In this document: piece by piece, positions 1 to 6,580 of the stretch
Layout of the letters: every line of letters begins with the position of its first letter
Numbering within the stretch: position 1 is the first letter of the stretch
Assembly: GCA_047921175.1 (NCBI GenBank)
Contig: JBLRWQ010000074.1
Coordinates: forward strand, 1-13,531
Direction of reading: 5' to 3'
From: T1Sed10-7 sp047921175
GTDB taxonomy: Bacteria; Actinomycetota; Nitriliruptoria; Nitriliruptorales; Nitriliruptoraceae
DNA: 13,531 nucleotides
The notes under the pieces: generated by a model
What the model was told of the DNA's origin: nothing
What the model saw: the letters and a program-made list of their open reading frames with translations, nothing else
Database searches by the model: none
Made by a program: the position numbers and the translations under genes

Positions 1-29
1 GCTTCCTCCGCCCCGCCGATGGAGCTGAT

Positions 30-2192
30 GTGCCCACCCCTGATCCGCTGCCCGTCCCCCCGGTGGCCGAGCGGCGGCCCCACACCCTGACCCGCGCCGA
101 CGGCAGCGAGGTGGACGACCCCTGGTACTGGCTGCGCGAGCGCGAGGACCCGGCCGTCCGCGCCTACCTCGAGGAGGAGAACGCCCACACGGCCGCCCAC
201 CTCGCGCCGCTACAGCCGCTGCAGGACCGGCTGTTCACGGAGCTCAAGGGCCGGGTCGAGGAGACGGACAGCTCGGTGCCGGTGCTGGACGGCGGCTGGC
301 TGTACCACCACCGCACCGTCGAGGGCCAGGCGTACCCGATCCGCTGCCGCCGGCCGGCGCCCTACGGCGTCCGTGACCCCCGTGACCTGTCCGAGGAGCT
401 GCGCCGCCCGGTCGACCCGCTCGGGCCACCCGACGACGAGGTGGTGCTCTACGACCAGAACCTCGAGGCCGAGGGGCACGAGTACCACCGCCTCGGCGGG
501 TTCGCGATCAGCCCGGACCACCGGCTCGCGGCCATCGCCACCGACACCACCGGCGGCGAGGTGTTCACGGTCCGGGTCCGGGACCTGGAGACCGGTGAGG
601 ACCTGGACGACGAGGTGGCCCGGGCCGCCTACGGCATCGTGTGGGCCAACGACGCCCGCAGCTTCCTCTACACCGTGCCGGACGACGCCTGGCGGCCCTA
701 CCAGGTCCGTCGCCACCGGCTCGGCACCCCGACCGAGGCCGACGAGCTGCTGTTCGAGGAGACGGACGAGCGGTTCTGGCTCGGCGTCGGCCGGACCCTG
801 AGCGACCGGTTCCTCGCGATCCGCACGGCGAGCTCCACCACCTCCGAGTGGTGGCTGCTCGACGCCGACGACCCCGCCGCGCAGCCCCGCCTGGTCGCGG
901 CCCGCGAGAGCGGGGTGGAGTACGACCTGGACCATCGCGGCCAGCTCCTCTACCTGGTCACCAACGCCGACGGTGCCGAGGACTTCAAGCTCTGCGTCGC
1001 GCCCGTGGCCACCCCTGCCCGGGAGCACTGGCGCGACCTCGTGCCGCACCGGCCGGGGATCCGGCTCGAGGGTGCGGAGGCGTTCGACGACCTGCTGGTG
1101 CTCTCGGAACGCACCGAGGCCCGCACGCAGCTGCGGCTGTGCGACCCCGATACCGGCGCCGGCGAGGTGCTCGAGGTGGAGGAGGACGCCTCCGTCACCG
1201 CGCTCGGCGCCAACCCGCGCTTCGCGACCCGGACCCTGCGCTACGTCTACACCTCGCTGACCACCCCGGTCCGCGAGGTCGACCTCGACCTCGACGCCGG
1301 CACCCGCACCGTGCTCAAGCAGCAGCCGGTGCGCGGCGGGTACGACCGGGACCGGTTCGTGTCGTGGCGGGACTGGGCGACCGCCCCGGACGGGACCCGG
1401 GTGCCGATCAGCCTGGTCCGCCGCGCCGACGTGCCGCTCGACGGGACCGCGCCCGCGTTGCTGTACGGCTACGGCTCCTACGAGATCTCCATCGACCCGG
1501 TCTTCTCCACCGGCCGGCTCAGCCTGCTGGAACGCGGCGTCGTGTTCGCGATCGCCCACGTGCGGGGCGGGGGGGAGCTCGGCCGGCGCTGGTACCTGGA
1601 CGGCAAGTGGCTCGCCAAGCCCAACACCTTCACCGACTTCCAGGCGGCGGCGGATCACCTCGTCGCCAGCGGGGTGACCGCGCGGGACCGGCTCGCGATC
1701 CGCGGCGGGTCCGCCGGGGGGCTGCTGATCGGCGCCACCCTCAACCTCGATCCGGGTATCGCGGCCGTCGCGGTCGCCGAGGTCCCCTTCGTGGACGTGG
1801 TCACGACCATGTCGGACGCCTCCATCCCGCTGACCGTGGTCGAGTACGAGGAGTGGGGCGACCCGGCCGACCTCGCCTACCTCGAGGTGATGCGCGGCTA
1901 CTCGCCGTACGACAACGTCCGCGCCGAGGCGTACCCGGCCATGCTCGTCACGGCCGGGCTGAACGACCCGCGGGTGCAGTACTGGGAGCCGGCCAAGTGG
2001 GTCGCGAAGCTGCGCGCCACCGCGACCGGGGACCGACCGCTGCTGCTGCGCACCGAGCTCGGGGCCGGCCACGCCGGCCCGTCGGGGCGGTACGAGGCGT
2101 GGAAGGAGGAGGCCCGGGTGCTGGCCTTCGTGCTGCACCACCTCGGTGCCGCCGAGGCGGCGGTGACCGGGCCGCCGGTCGCGGCGGCATGA
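30..2192 (+). CDS. ptrB: Oligopeptidase B-type S9 serine peptidase
   Basis: This is a cytoplasmic prolyl-oligopeptidase-family (S9A) enzyme, expected to cleave short peptides after Arg or Lys. It has 720 residues, close to the usual 680-720. The N-terminal start of the propeller domain carries the typical DPWYWLRERED motif. The C-terminal alpha/beta-hydrolase domain starts near residue 440 and includes GYGSYE, AHVRGGGELGRRWY and the nucleophile elbow GGSAGG. The apparent catalytic triad is Ser561, Asp646 (in NDPRV) and His681 (in GAGHAG). Glu605 and Glu607 in EYEEWGDP match the acidic pair that gives oligopeptidase B its basic P1 preference. No signal peptide is visible. The GTG start at 30 follows GGAG at 21-24 by 5 bases; no upstream in-frame stop occurs before the window edge, so a slightly longer N-terminus is not excluded. 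Family call is sure; ptrB over a general S9 peptidase is likely. It is not a usual neighbour of rsmD-coaD, so it is probably functionally unrelated. Confidence 0.9.
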   Translation: MPTPDPLPVPPVAERRPHTLTRADGSEVDDPWYWLREREDPAVRAYLEEENAHTAAHLAPLQPLQDRLFTELKGRVEETDSSVPVLDGGWLYHHRTVEGQAYPIRCRRPAPYGVRDPRDLSEELRRPVDPLGPPDDEVVLYDQNLEAEGHEYHRLGGFAISPDHRLAAIATDTTGGEVFTVRVRDLETGEDLDDEVARAAYGIVWANDARSFLYTVPDDAWRPYQVRRHRLGTPTEADELLFEETDERFWLGVGRTLSDRFLAIRTASSTTSEWWLLDADDPAAQPRLVAARESGVEYDLDHRGQLLYLVTNADGAEDFKLCVAPVATPAREHWRDLVPHRPGIRLEGAEAFDDLLVLSERTEARTQLRLCDPDTGAGEVLEVEEDASVTALGANPRFATRTLRYVYTSLTTPVREVDLDLDAGTRTVLKQQPVRGGYDRDRFVSWRDWATAPDGTRVPISLVRRADVPLDGTAPALLYGYGSYEISIDPVFSTGRLSLLERGVVFAIAHVRGGGELGRRWYLDGKWLAKPNTFTDFQAAADHLVASGVTARDRLAIRGGSAGGLLIGATLNLDPGIAAVAVAEVPFVDVVTTMSDASIPLTVVEYEEWGDPADLAYLEVMRGYSPYDNVRAEAYPAMLVTAGLNDPRVQYWEPAKWVAKLRATATGDRPLLLRTELGAGHAGPSGRYEAWKEEARVLAFVLHHLGAAEAAVTGPPVAAA

Positions 2193-2221
2193 CCCGCCCG
2201 GTCGGGACATGGCCCCGCCGC

Positions 2222-2226
2222 GGAGG
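2222..2226 (+). promoter_or_regulatory. Ribosome binding site that sets the rsmD start
   Basis: GGAGG lies 9 bases before the ATG at 2236. It lies downstream of the alternative in-frame ATG at 2209, so it can only serve the later start. The resulting N-terminus, MRIVAG followed by KGRRL, is the typical RsmD beginning. Confidence 0.7.
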
Positions 2227-2235
2227 TCGTGGCTG

Positions 2236-2796
2236 ATGCGGATCGTGGCCGGGCTGGCCAAGGGGCGGCGGCTGCAGGCCCCGCCCGGCGTCGACGTGCG
2301 GCCCACCGCCGACCGCGTGCGTGAGGCCCTGTTCTCCTCCCTGCAGCCGCTGCTGGTCGACGCGCACGTGCTCGACCTCTACGCGGGCTCCGGAGCGCTC
2401 GGGCTGGAGGCCGCCTCGCGTGGTGCCACCCGGGTCGTGCTGGTCGAGCGCGACCGGCGCACCCTCGAGGTCCTGCGCCGCAACGTCGCGGCCGTCGACC
2501 TGCCCGGGATCGAGGTGCACGCCGGGGAGGTGGCCGCGGTGCTGCTCGGACGCGGCGGTCGCACGCTGTCCGCTGCCCCGTTCGACCTGGTGCTGGCCGA
2601 CCCGCCGTACGCCACGTCCGCCGGCGAGGTCGACGCGATGCTGGCGGCGCTCGTGGCGCACCTCGCCGCCGGTGCCGAGGTGGTGGTGGAGCGGGCGCGC
2701 CAGGACCCGGCACCGTCCTGGCCCGACGGCTTCACGGTGCGTGCGCCGCGCCGCTACGGGGCCGCGGCGCTGCACCGCGCCCGCTGGCGCGCCTGA
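2236..2796 (+). CDS. rsmD: 16S rRNA (guanine(966)-N2)-methyltransferase
   Basis: RsmD transfers a methyl group from S-adenosylmethionine to N2 of G966 (E. coli numbering) in 16S rRNA of the assembling small subunit. The product is 186 residues, close to the E. coli enzyme. Visible motifs are the N-terminal MRIVAG and KGRRL, the RPTADRVREALFSSL segment, the SAM-binding loop around residues 47-54 (DLYAGSGA), the acidic end of strand 2 (LVERD), and the catalytic DPPY at residues 122-125. The start at 2236 is preferred over ATG 2209 because of the ribosome binding site at 2222-2226 and the family N-terminus. It follows ptrB by 43 bases and precedes coaD by 46. rsmD-coaD adjacency is a widespread pairing and supports both calls. 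Nothing is odd about it. Confidence 0.95.
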   Translation: MRIVAGLAKGRRLQAPPGVDVRPTADRVREALFSSLQPLLVDAHVLDLYAGSGALGLEAASRGATRVVLVERDRRTLEVLRRNVAAVDLPGIEVHAGEVAAVLLGRGGRTLSAAPFDLVLADPPYATSAGEVDAMLAALVAHLAAGAEVVVERARQDPAPSWPDGFTVRAPRRYGAAALHRARWRA

Positions 2797-2842
2797 GGAC
2801 TAGCGTGTCGACGCCCGCCACCGCCGTCCCGCGAGGTGCTCC

Positions 2843-3319
2843 GTGAGCGTCGCCGTCGCCTGCCCCGGCAGCTTCGATCCCGTCACCTACGGCCACCTCG
2901 ACGTCATCGAGCGAGCCGCCGCGCGCTTCGACGAGGTGGTCGTGGCGGTGCTCGTCAACCCGGGCAAGCAGGGGCTGTTCAGCATCGACGAGCGCATCGC
3001 GCTGCTCGAGGCGGAGGTGGCCGGGCTGGGGAACGTCCGGGTCGACCGGTTCCAGGGGCTGCTGGTCGACTTCTGCGCCGCGCGCGGGATCGGGCTGGTG
3101 TGCAAGGGGCTGCGGGCGGTGAGCGACTTCGAGTACGAGCTGCAGATGGCGCAGATGAACATGGCGATCGGGGACGTGGAGACGGTGTTCCTGACCACCA
3201 GCCCGGAGCACTCCTACCTGTCGAGCTCGCTGGTCAAGGAGGTGGCCCGCTTCGGTGGTCGCATCGACCACGCCGTGCCCCCACGGGTCGAAGCCGCGGT
3301 ACGCGCCAAGCTCGCCTGA
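2843..3319 (+). CDS. coaD: Phosphopantetheine adenylyltransferase
   Basis: CoaD is the penultimate step of coenzyme A synthesis. It transfers an adenylyl group from ATP to 4'-phosphopantetheine, giving dephospho-CoA, in the cytoplasm as a hexamer. The 158-residue product has the standard length. The nucleotidyltransferase signature is near the N-terminus: GSFDPVTYGH, residues 9-18, with Thr15 and His18 in the T/HxGH motif. The second ATP-binding motif SSSLVKE is at residues 127-133. The CKGLRAVSDFEYELQMAQMN stretch is also typical of CoaD. Translation starts at GTG 2843 after a weak GAGG-like site (2833-2836). A -10-like TAGCGT is at 2801-2806. A strong GC hairpin begins immediately after the stop codon. 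Confidence 0.97.
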   Translation: MSVAVACPGSFDPVTYGHLDVIERAAARFDEVVVAVLVNPGKQGLFSIDERIALLEAEVAGLGNVRVDRFQGLLVDFCAARGIGLVCKGLRAVSDFEYELQMAQMNMAIGDVETVFLTTSPEHSYLSSSLVKEVARFGGRIDHAVPPRVEAAVRAKLA

Positions 3320-3377
3320 GCCCGCCGGCCCCGTCCGTTGGGCGACCCCCGGGGCCGGTGACCGGACGGAGGCGGGC
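3320..3377 (+). terminator. Overlapping GC hairpins after coaD
   Basis: Two competing stems can be drawn. Stem A pairs CCGGCCCCG (3325-3333) with CGGGGCCGG (3350-3358), a perfect 9 base pairs extendable by two. Stem B pairs GCCCGCC (3320-3326) and CCGTCCG (3331-3337) with CGGACGG (3363-3369) and GGCGGGC (3371-3377), 14 pairs with a 4-base bulge. They share bases 3325-3326 and 3331-3333, so both cannot form fully. No T-run follows, so a classical intrinsic terminator is not shown. Actinobacterial terminators often lack the U-tract, so termination after coaD is plausible. Confidence 0.45.
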
Positions 3378-3385
3378 GCTACCGT
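3358..3385 (+). promoter_or_regulatory. Putative promoter for the sepIVA-like gene
   Basis: A -35-like GTGACC at 3358-3363 and a -10-like TACCGT at 3380-3385 are 16 bases apart. The -10 fits the actinobacterial TANNNT pattern and lies 55 bases before the ATG. This is the only -10 candidate in the window with a reasonable -35 at the right distance. It overlaps the right arms of the coaD downstream hairpins. Assigned by eye only. Confidence 0.4.
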
Positions 3386-3440
3386 AGGCGTGCACGGCTG
3401 CGGTGCCGGCCGTGCCCACGAGTCGACGGGAGGCAGAGCC

Positions 3441-4010
3441 ATGAGCGAGCACGCCGGCGTTCCCCCCGACGTCGAAGCCAAGCTGCACCAGCTCGAGCGC
3501 CTGCTGGCCGTGGCCAAGACCGTGCCCCTGTCGGCGTCGGTCATGCTGAACCGCTCGGAGATCGACGGCATCGTCGCGGACCTGCGTGCGGCCCTGCCGG
3601 ACGAGCTGACCCAGGCGCGCTGGGTGGTCAAGGAGCGCGACGAGATCCTCGAGCGCGCCCAGATCGACGCCGATGAGATCGTGGCCGAGGCCCGGGCCGA
3701 GCAGCAGCGCCTGGTGTCCGAGCAGGAGGTCGTCCGGGTCGCGGAGCAGGAGGCGGACCGCATCGTCACGGCGGGCCGTGAGCAGGCCCGGCAGCTGCGC
3801 CTCGAGGCGGAGGACTACGTCGACGCCAAGCTGGCCACCTTCGAGGTCGTGCTGCAGAAGACCCTCGGCGCCGTGGAACGGGGCCGCGACAAGCTCCGCG
3901 GTGGCCTGCAGACCGACGCGCTGGGGTCGGACCCCGACGACCTCCTCGACGAGGACGAGGCCGCACCGCAGCGCTCCTCGATCGACGTCCCCCTCGACGA
4001 CGACCGCTGA
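3441..4010 (+). CDS. SepIVA/DivIVA-like coiled-coil protein
   Basis: This 189-residue, highly charged protein is predicted to be mostly coiled coil. It has a short N-terminal domain (about 12-60) with VPLSASVMLNRSEIDGIV, a helix rich in A/E/R/D (60-125), then the segment EQQRLVSEQEVV (87-98) and DYVDAKLATFEVVL (125-138), and an acidic tail ending DVPLDDDR. These segments and the position between coaD and DUF177 resemble mycobacterial Rv2927c/MSMEG_2416, named SepIVA, a DivIVA-like septation factor. That match is from memory, not a search. The mycobacterial protein is about 245 residues, so this one seems to lack part of the middle coiled coil. The start at ATG 3441 is fixed by GGGAGG at 3428-3433; longer in-frame starts would run into coaD. 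A cell-envelope or division role is inference. Annotation pipelines may call it ATP synthase F0 subunit B-like, which reflects coiled coil only. Confidence 0.8.
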   Translation: MSEHAGVPPDVEAKLHQLERLLAVAKTVPLSASVMLNRSEIDGIVADLRAALPDELTQARWVVKERDEILERAQIDADEIVAEARAEQQRLVSEQEVVRVAEQEADRIVTAGREQARQLRLEAEDYVDAKLATFEVVLQKTLGAVERGRDKLRGGLQTDALGSDPDDLLDEDEAAPQRSSIDVPLDDDR

Positions 4011-4070
4011 TACCCTGCCGCGGCCGGCCGTGCCCTCGTCCGGTCGTGTCCTCGCGCCGGCCCCTCGGTC

Positions 4071-4082
4071 ACCCAGCTGGGT
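4071..4082 (+). repeat. Perfect 12-base palindrome between sepIVA-like gene and DUF177
   Basis: ACCCAGCTGGGT is a perfect inverted repeat, 34 bases before the DUF177 start codon and 55 bases after a -10-like TACCCT (4011-4016). Its size and position would suit a dimeric repressor site, but a chance palindrome in GC-rich DNA is possible. The rest of this 106-base gap shows only short GC-rich self-complementary runs such as CGGCCGGCCG at 4021-4030. Confidence 0.3.
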
Positions 4083-4103
4083 CGCGCCGTCCTCGTCCTC
4101 CGT

Positions 4104-4109
4104 GGGGAG
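4104..4109 (+). promoter_or_regulatory. Ribosome binding site that sets the DUF177 start
   Basis: GGGGAG is 7 bases before GTG 4117. It supports this start over the in-frame GTG at 4102, which overlaps the site itself and has no ribosome binding site of its own. Confidence 0.55.
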
Positions 4110-4116
4110 CTCCTGC

Positions 4117-4650
4117 GTGCGTGTCGCCATCGTCGACCTCGTCGATCACCCGGGTCAGACCCGGGCGGTCCGGCGCGCCGTGCCGGCGTCCGCCTTCGGT
4201 ACCGAGCCGTGGGGCCCGACGATCGACCGGGTGCTCGACCCGGTCGAGCTGGACCTGCACCTCGATGCGGTCGTCGAGGGGCTCCTGGTGCGTGGCTCCA
4301 TCGGCGTGCGTGTCGAGGTGGCCTGCAGCCGGTGTCTCACACCCGTGACGCGGGCGCTGGACTGCAGCGTGCTGGAGCTGTTCACCGATCCGGCGCGCCG
4401 GGAGGAGGGCGAGGAGGACGATCCCGGCTACGAGCTGCTGGACGACCGCACCGCCATCGACCTGTCGACCCTGGCCCGCGACGCGGTCCTGATCGACCTG
4501 CCCGTCCAGGTCCGCTGCCGGGCCGACTGCCGGGGCCTGTGCCCGACCTGCGGCGTCGACCGCAACGGCGGGTCCTGCGGCCACGACGAGGAGCGGCCAC
4601 GCGACCCGCGCTGGGCCGCGCTCGCCGACCTCGAGCTGCCTGACAGCTGA
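4117..4650 (+). CDS. yceD: DUF177/YceD family rRNA-accumulation protein
   Basis: This 177-residue protein belongs to the DUF177 (YceD) family, whose members are needed for normal 23S rRNA accumulation in E. coli and plant plastids and are nearly always encoded just before rpmF, as here. The sequence shows the family landmarks: CSRCLTPV with Cys70 and Cys73, then an acidic middle (EEGEEDDPGYE), then CRADCRGLCPTCG with Cys134, Cys138, Cys142 and Cys145, and a last cysteine at 154. The CxxC pairs suggest metal binding; that is inference. It is cytoplasmic, with no signal or membrane segment. It is followed after 54 bases by rpmF and then rnc, consistent with a ribosome-assembly operon. The start codon is GTG. 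Confidence 0.93.
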   Translation: MRVAIVDLVDHPGQTRAVRRAVPASAFGTEPWGPTIDRVLDPVELDLHLDAVVEGLLVRGSIGVRVEVACSRCLTPVTRALDCSVLELFTDPARREEGEEDDPGYELLDDRTAIDLSTLARDAVLIDLPVQVRCRADCRGLCPTCGVDRNGGSCGHDEERPRDPRWAALADLELPDS

Positions 4651-4676
4651 CCGACCGTCCCCGACCGTCCCCGACC
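4651..4676 (+). repeat. Short tandem repeat before rpmF
   Basis: The ten-base unit CCGACCGTCC occurs twice in direct succession (4651-4670), followed by a partial third copy, CCGACC. It fills the first half of the 54-base gap between DUF177 and rpmF. No palindrome or obvious binding-site symmetry is seen, so replication slippage is the simplest explanation. Confidence 0.6.
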
Positions 4677-4704
4677 CGGGGACCCTGTCCCGAGAGGAAC
4701 CACC

Positions 4705-4884
4705 ATGGCCGTCCCGAAGCGCAAGCTGTCCCGCTCCCGCACCCGGCACCGCAAGGCGCAGTGGCGCAAGATGGCCACACCGACCTTCGCCACGTGCAAG
4801 CGGTGCAAGGCCGCGACGCGCCCGCACACCGTCTGCGGCACGTGCGGGACCTACGCCGGCCGTGAGGTCGTCGAGGTCGACTGA
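4705..4884 (+). CDS. rpmF: 50S ribosomal protein L32 (zinc-ribbon form)
   Basis: bL32 is a small structural protein of the large ribosomal subunit. The 59-residue product starts MAVPKRKLSRSRTRHRKAQW, the standard bL32 N-terminus. It carries two CxxC pairs, Cys31/Cys34 and Cys44/Cys47, which bind one zinc ion in the C+ form of the protein. Some actinobacteria also keep a cysteine-free, Zur-controlled copy elsewhere; none is in this window. The ATG is preceded by AGAGG at 4693-4697 with 7 bases spacing. The gene lies between DUF177 and rnc as in many bacteria. It is easy to miss because of its size but is certain from its sequence. Confidence 0.97.
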   Translation: MAVPKRKLSRSRTRHRKAQWRKMATPTFATCKRCKAATRPHTVCGTCGTYAGREVVEVD

Positions 4885-4895
4885 GGCGCGCACAC

Positions 4896-5636
4896 GTGGC
4901 CGACGCCGTCGACGCTGACCGCCCGGACGCCCGGGTCCTGGCTGAGGTCCTCGAGGTCCACCTCGATGACCTCGGTCTGCTCGAGCGTGCGCTGACGCAC
5001 CGGTCCTGGGCCTTCGAGAACGGTGCGGTCGAGCCCAACGAGCGGTTGGAGTTCCTCGGGGATGCCGTGCTCGGCCTGGTCGTCGCCGACGAGATCTTCC
5101 ACGCGCATCCCGACGAGCAGGAGGGCCGGCTCGCCAAGGTCCGCGGGGCGGCGGTCAAGGCCTCCAGCCTGGCCGCGGTCTCCCGTGACCTGGGGCTCGG
5201 TGCCTACCTCAAGCTCGGTCGTGGTGAGGTCGCCTCGGGTGGGCACGACAAGGACTCGATCCTGGCCGACGCCCTCGAGGCCGTGATCGGGGCGGTCTAC
5301 CTCGATCAGGGGTTCGCCACCGCCTACGACCTCGTCCAGCGTCTCTTCGGGGACGTGCTCGAGGAGCTCGCTGCCGACGGCGCGGTCCTGGACCACAAGA
5401 CCAGCCTGCAGGAGCTCGCCGCCGCCCGGTTCGCGAGCCTGCCGGTCTACGAGGTGAGCGAGCGCGGGCCGGACCACCGCAAGACCTTCACCGCCCTGGT
5501 CGCGGTCGACGGCCGCCGCGTCGGTTCCGGGCAGGGGCGGAGCAAGAAGGAGGCCGAGCAGCGGGCCGCCCGACAGGCCTACGAGCTGCTGCTGGCCGAG
5601 GCGGCGGACCCGACCCCCGCGGGCGGGGTCGGCTAG
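4896..5636 (+). CDS. rnc: Ribonuclease III
   Basis: RNase III cuts double-stranded RNA as a homodimer, processing the rRNA precursor and regulating some mRNAs. The product is 246 residues. The catalytic domain (about 15-155) has the signature NERLEFLGDAVL, with Glu49, Glu52 and Asp56, and the second acidic pair Asp125 and Glu128 in ILADALEAVIG. All match the magnesium-binding residues of the family. A double-stranded RNA-binding domain follows at about 167-236, from DHKTSLQELAA through GRSKKEAEQRAARQAYELL. The start is GTG 4896, only 11 bases after the rpmF stop, with a GAGG that overlaps that stop, so translation is probably coupled to rpmF. Confidence 0.97.
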   Translation: MADAVDADRPDARVLAEVLEVHLDDLGLLERALTHRSWAFENGAVEPNERLEFLGDAVLGLVVADEIFHAHPDEQEGRLAKVRGAAVKASSLAAVSRDLGLGAYLKLGRGEVASGGHDKDSILADALEAVIGAVYLDQGFATAYDLVQRLFGDVLEELAADGAVLDHKTSLQELAAARFASLPVYEVSERGPDHRKTFTALVAVDGRRVGSGQGRSKKEAEQRAARQAYELLLAEAADPTPAGGVG

Positions 5637-5646
5637 CGTGGCCGGT

Positions 5647-5676
5647 CACCTGCGTGCGGCGCGTCGCCGGCGGGTG
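5647..5676 (+). other. Hairpin in the rnc-fpg gap
   Basis: CACCTGC (5647-5653) can pair with GCGGGTG (5670-5676), including one G-U pair, and CGGCG (5657-5661) with CGCCG (5665-5669), leaving a three-base bulge and three-base loop. It starts 10 bases after the rnc stop. It could be a terminator without a U-tract, or a structured leader of the next gene that might be an RNase III substrate. Both roles are speculation. Confidence 0.3.
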
Positions 5677-5703
5677 CGAGCTGGACCGAGGTGAGGACGC
5701 ATC

Positions 5704-6549
5704 GTGCTGGAGTTGCCTGAGGTCGAGGTGCTGCGCAAGGACCTCGAGAAGGAGGTCGTCGGCAAGCGCGTCAAGGACGTCGATGTGCGCACCGCCGGCA
5801 TCATCCGCCCCCTGCACCACAACCGCCCGGCCTTCGTCAAGGCCCTCGAGGGCCGCAAGGTGGAGGGCGTACGCCGTCGGGGGTCGGTCGTCCTGCTCGA
5901 CCTCGACGAGGAGCAGACCTGGGTCATCGATCCCGGGAGCGGGGGGTCCCTGCACCGGGAGACCGCCAACGAGCCCCCCGGCGCCGACACCCACCTCACC
6001 GTCAGCTTCACCATCGGGGGCGCGCTGCACCTGTCCGAGGTCGGCGACGAGCCGACGGTGCGCACCGGGGTGGTCCCCACCGCCGAGGATCTCGAGTCGA
6101 TCGGGATGTCGCCGGACGCCCTCGACCTGCTCGATGACAACCCGACCTGGATGGAGTTCGGCCGCTTCCTCGCCGCGGCGGACAAGCAGCTCAAGCTGCT
6201 GCTGATCGATCCCCACTACTTCGTCGGCATCGGTCCGGTCTACTCCGACGAGGTCCTGTGGGAGGCCGGGCTCCGGCACGACCATCCGTCGGCCAAGCTG
6301 TCGACCCAGGAGGTCCGCCGCCTGTACCGCGCCACCCAGGAGGTGATCGTCGCGGCCATGAAGGCGGCCGGCTCGAGCCTCGACGACGCCGAGGTGGAGC
6401 AGCTGGTCGACGAGGACGGCGAGTCGGCGGAGCACCTCAAGGTCTACGGCCGGGACGGCAAACCGTGCCCGCGCTGCCGGAGGCCGATCGTGCGGACCCG
6501 GCTCCGCAAGGGCGTGTACACCTACCACTGTGAGCAGTGCATGATCTGA
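5704..6549 (+). CDS. Fpg/MutM-fold protein with altered active site
   Basis: The 281-residue product has the architecture of the Fpg/Nei DNA glycosylases: N-terminal ELPEVEVLR, a helix-two-turn-helix region (about 160-230) with GIGPVYSDEVL, and a C-terminal zinc finger with Cys255, Cys258, Cys276 and Cys279. The position between rnc and acyP-smc is that of actinobacterial mutM. Key residues differ, however. The nucleophilic proline after the initiator Met is Leu2, although Glu3 remains. The conserved Lys after RRG is Ser61. HLGMSG reads DPGSGG, which loses the inserted Met. The DPRRFG loop is not recognisable. GIGN is GIGP (Pro178). The zinc-finger arginine position reads Val271, with one extra residue between the cysteine pairs. 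Standard base excision by this protein is therefore doubtful; DNA binding without cleavage or a different chemistry are options. The GTG start at 5704 follows GTGAGGAC (5690-5697). The comparison is by eye to remembered E. coli and Bacillus sequences. Confidence 0.85.
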   Translation: MLELPEVEVLRKDLEKEVVGKRVKDVDVRTAGIIRPLHHNRPAFVKALEGRKVEGVRRRGSVVLLDLDEEQTWVIDPGSGGSLHRETANEPPGADTHLTVSFTIGGALHLSEVGDEPTVRTGVVPTAEDLESIGMSPDALDLLDDNPTWMEFGRFLAAADKQLKLLLIDPHYFVGIGPVYSDEVLWEAGLRHDHPSAKLSTQEVRRLYRATQEVIVAAMKAAGSSLDDAEVEQLVDEDGESAEHLKVYGRDGKPCPRCRRPIVRTRLRKGVYTYHCEQCMI

Positions 6550-6580
6550 CCGCCGCTGCGGCCGGGGCCGGGGGTGGTCC

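Noticed and set aside
1..29. A possible end of an upstream gene at the left edge
   Set aside because: Only 29 bases are present and they contain the ptrB ribosome binding site; there is not enough to support a coding call.
641..2236. A 531-codon plus-strand open frame inside ptrB in another frame
   Set aside because: The translation is Arg/Gly/Pro-rich with no domain, and the overlapping frame has a complete catalytic triad.
210..2306. A 698-codon open frame on the minus strand opposite ptrB
   Set aside because: It lies opposite a clear oligopeptidase gene, has low-complexity Gly/Arg/Val-rich sequence and no recognisable domain. Long antisense frames are expected from high third-position GC.
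3255..3440. An N-terminal extension of the sepIVA-like gene into coaD
   Set aside because: The extension runs through the coaD coding end and the hairpin region, and a GGGAGG site sits directly before ATG 3441.
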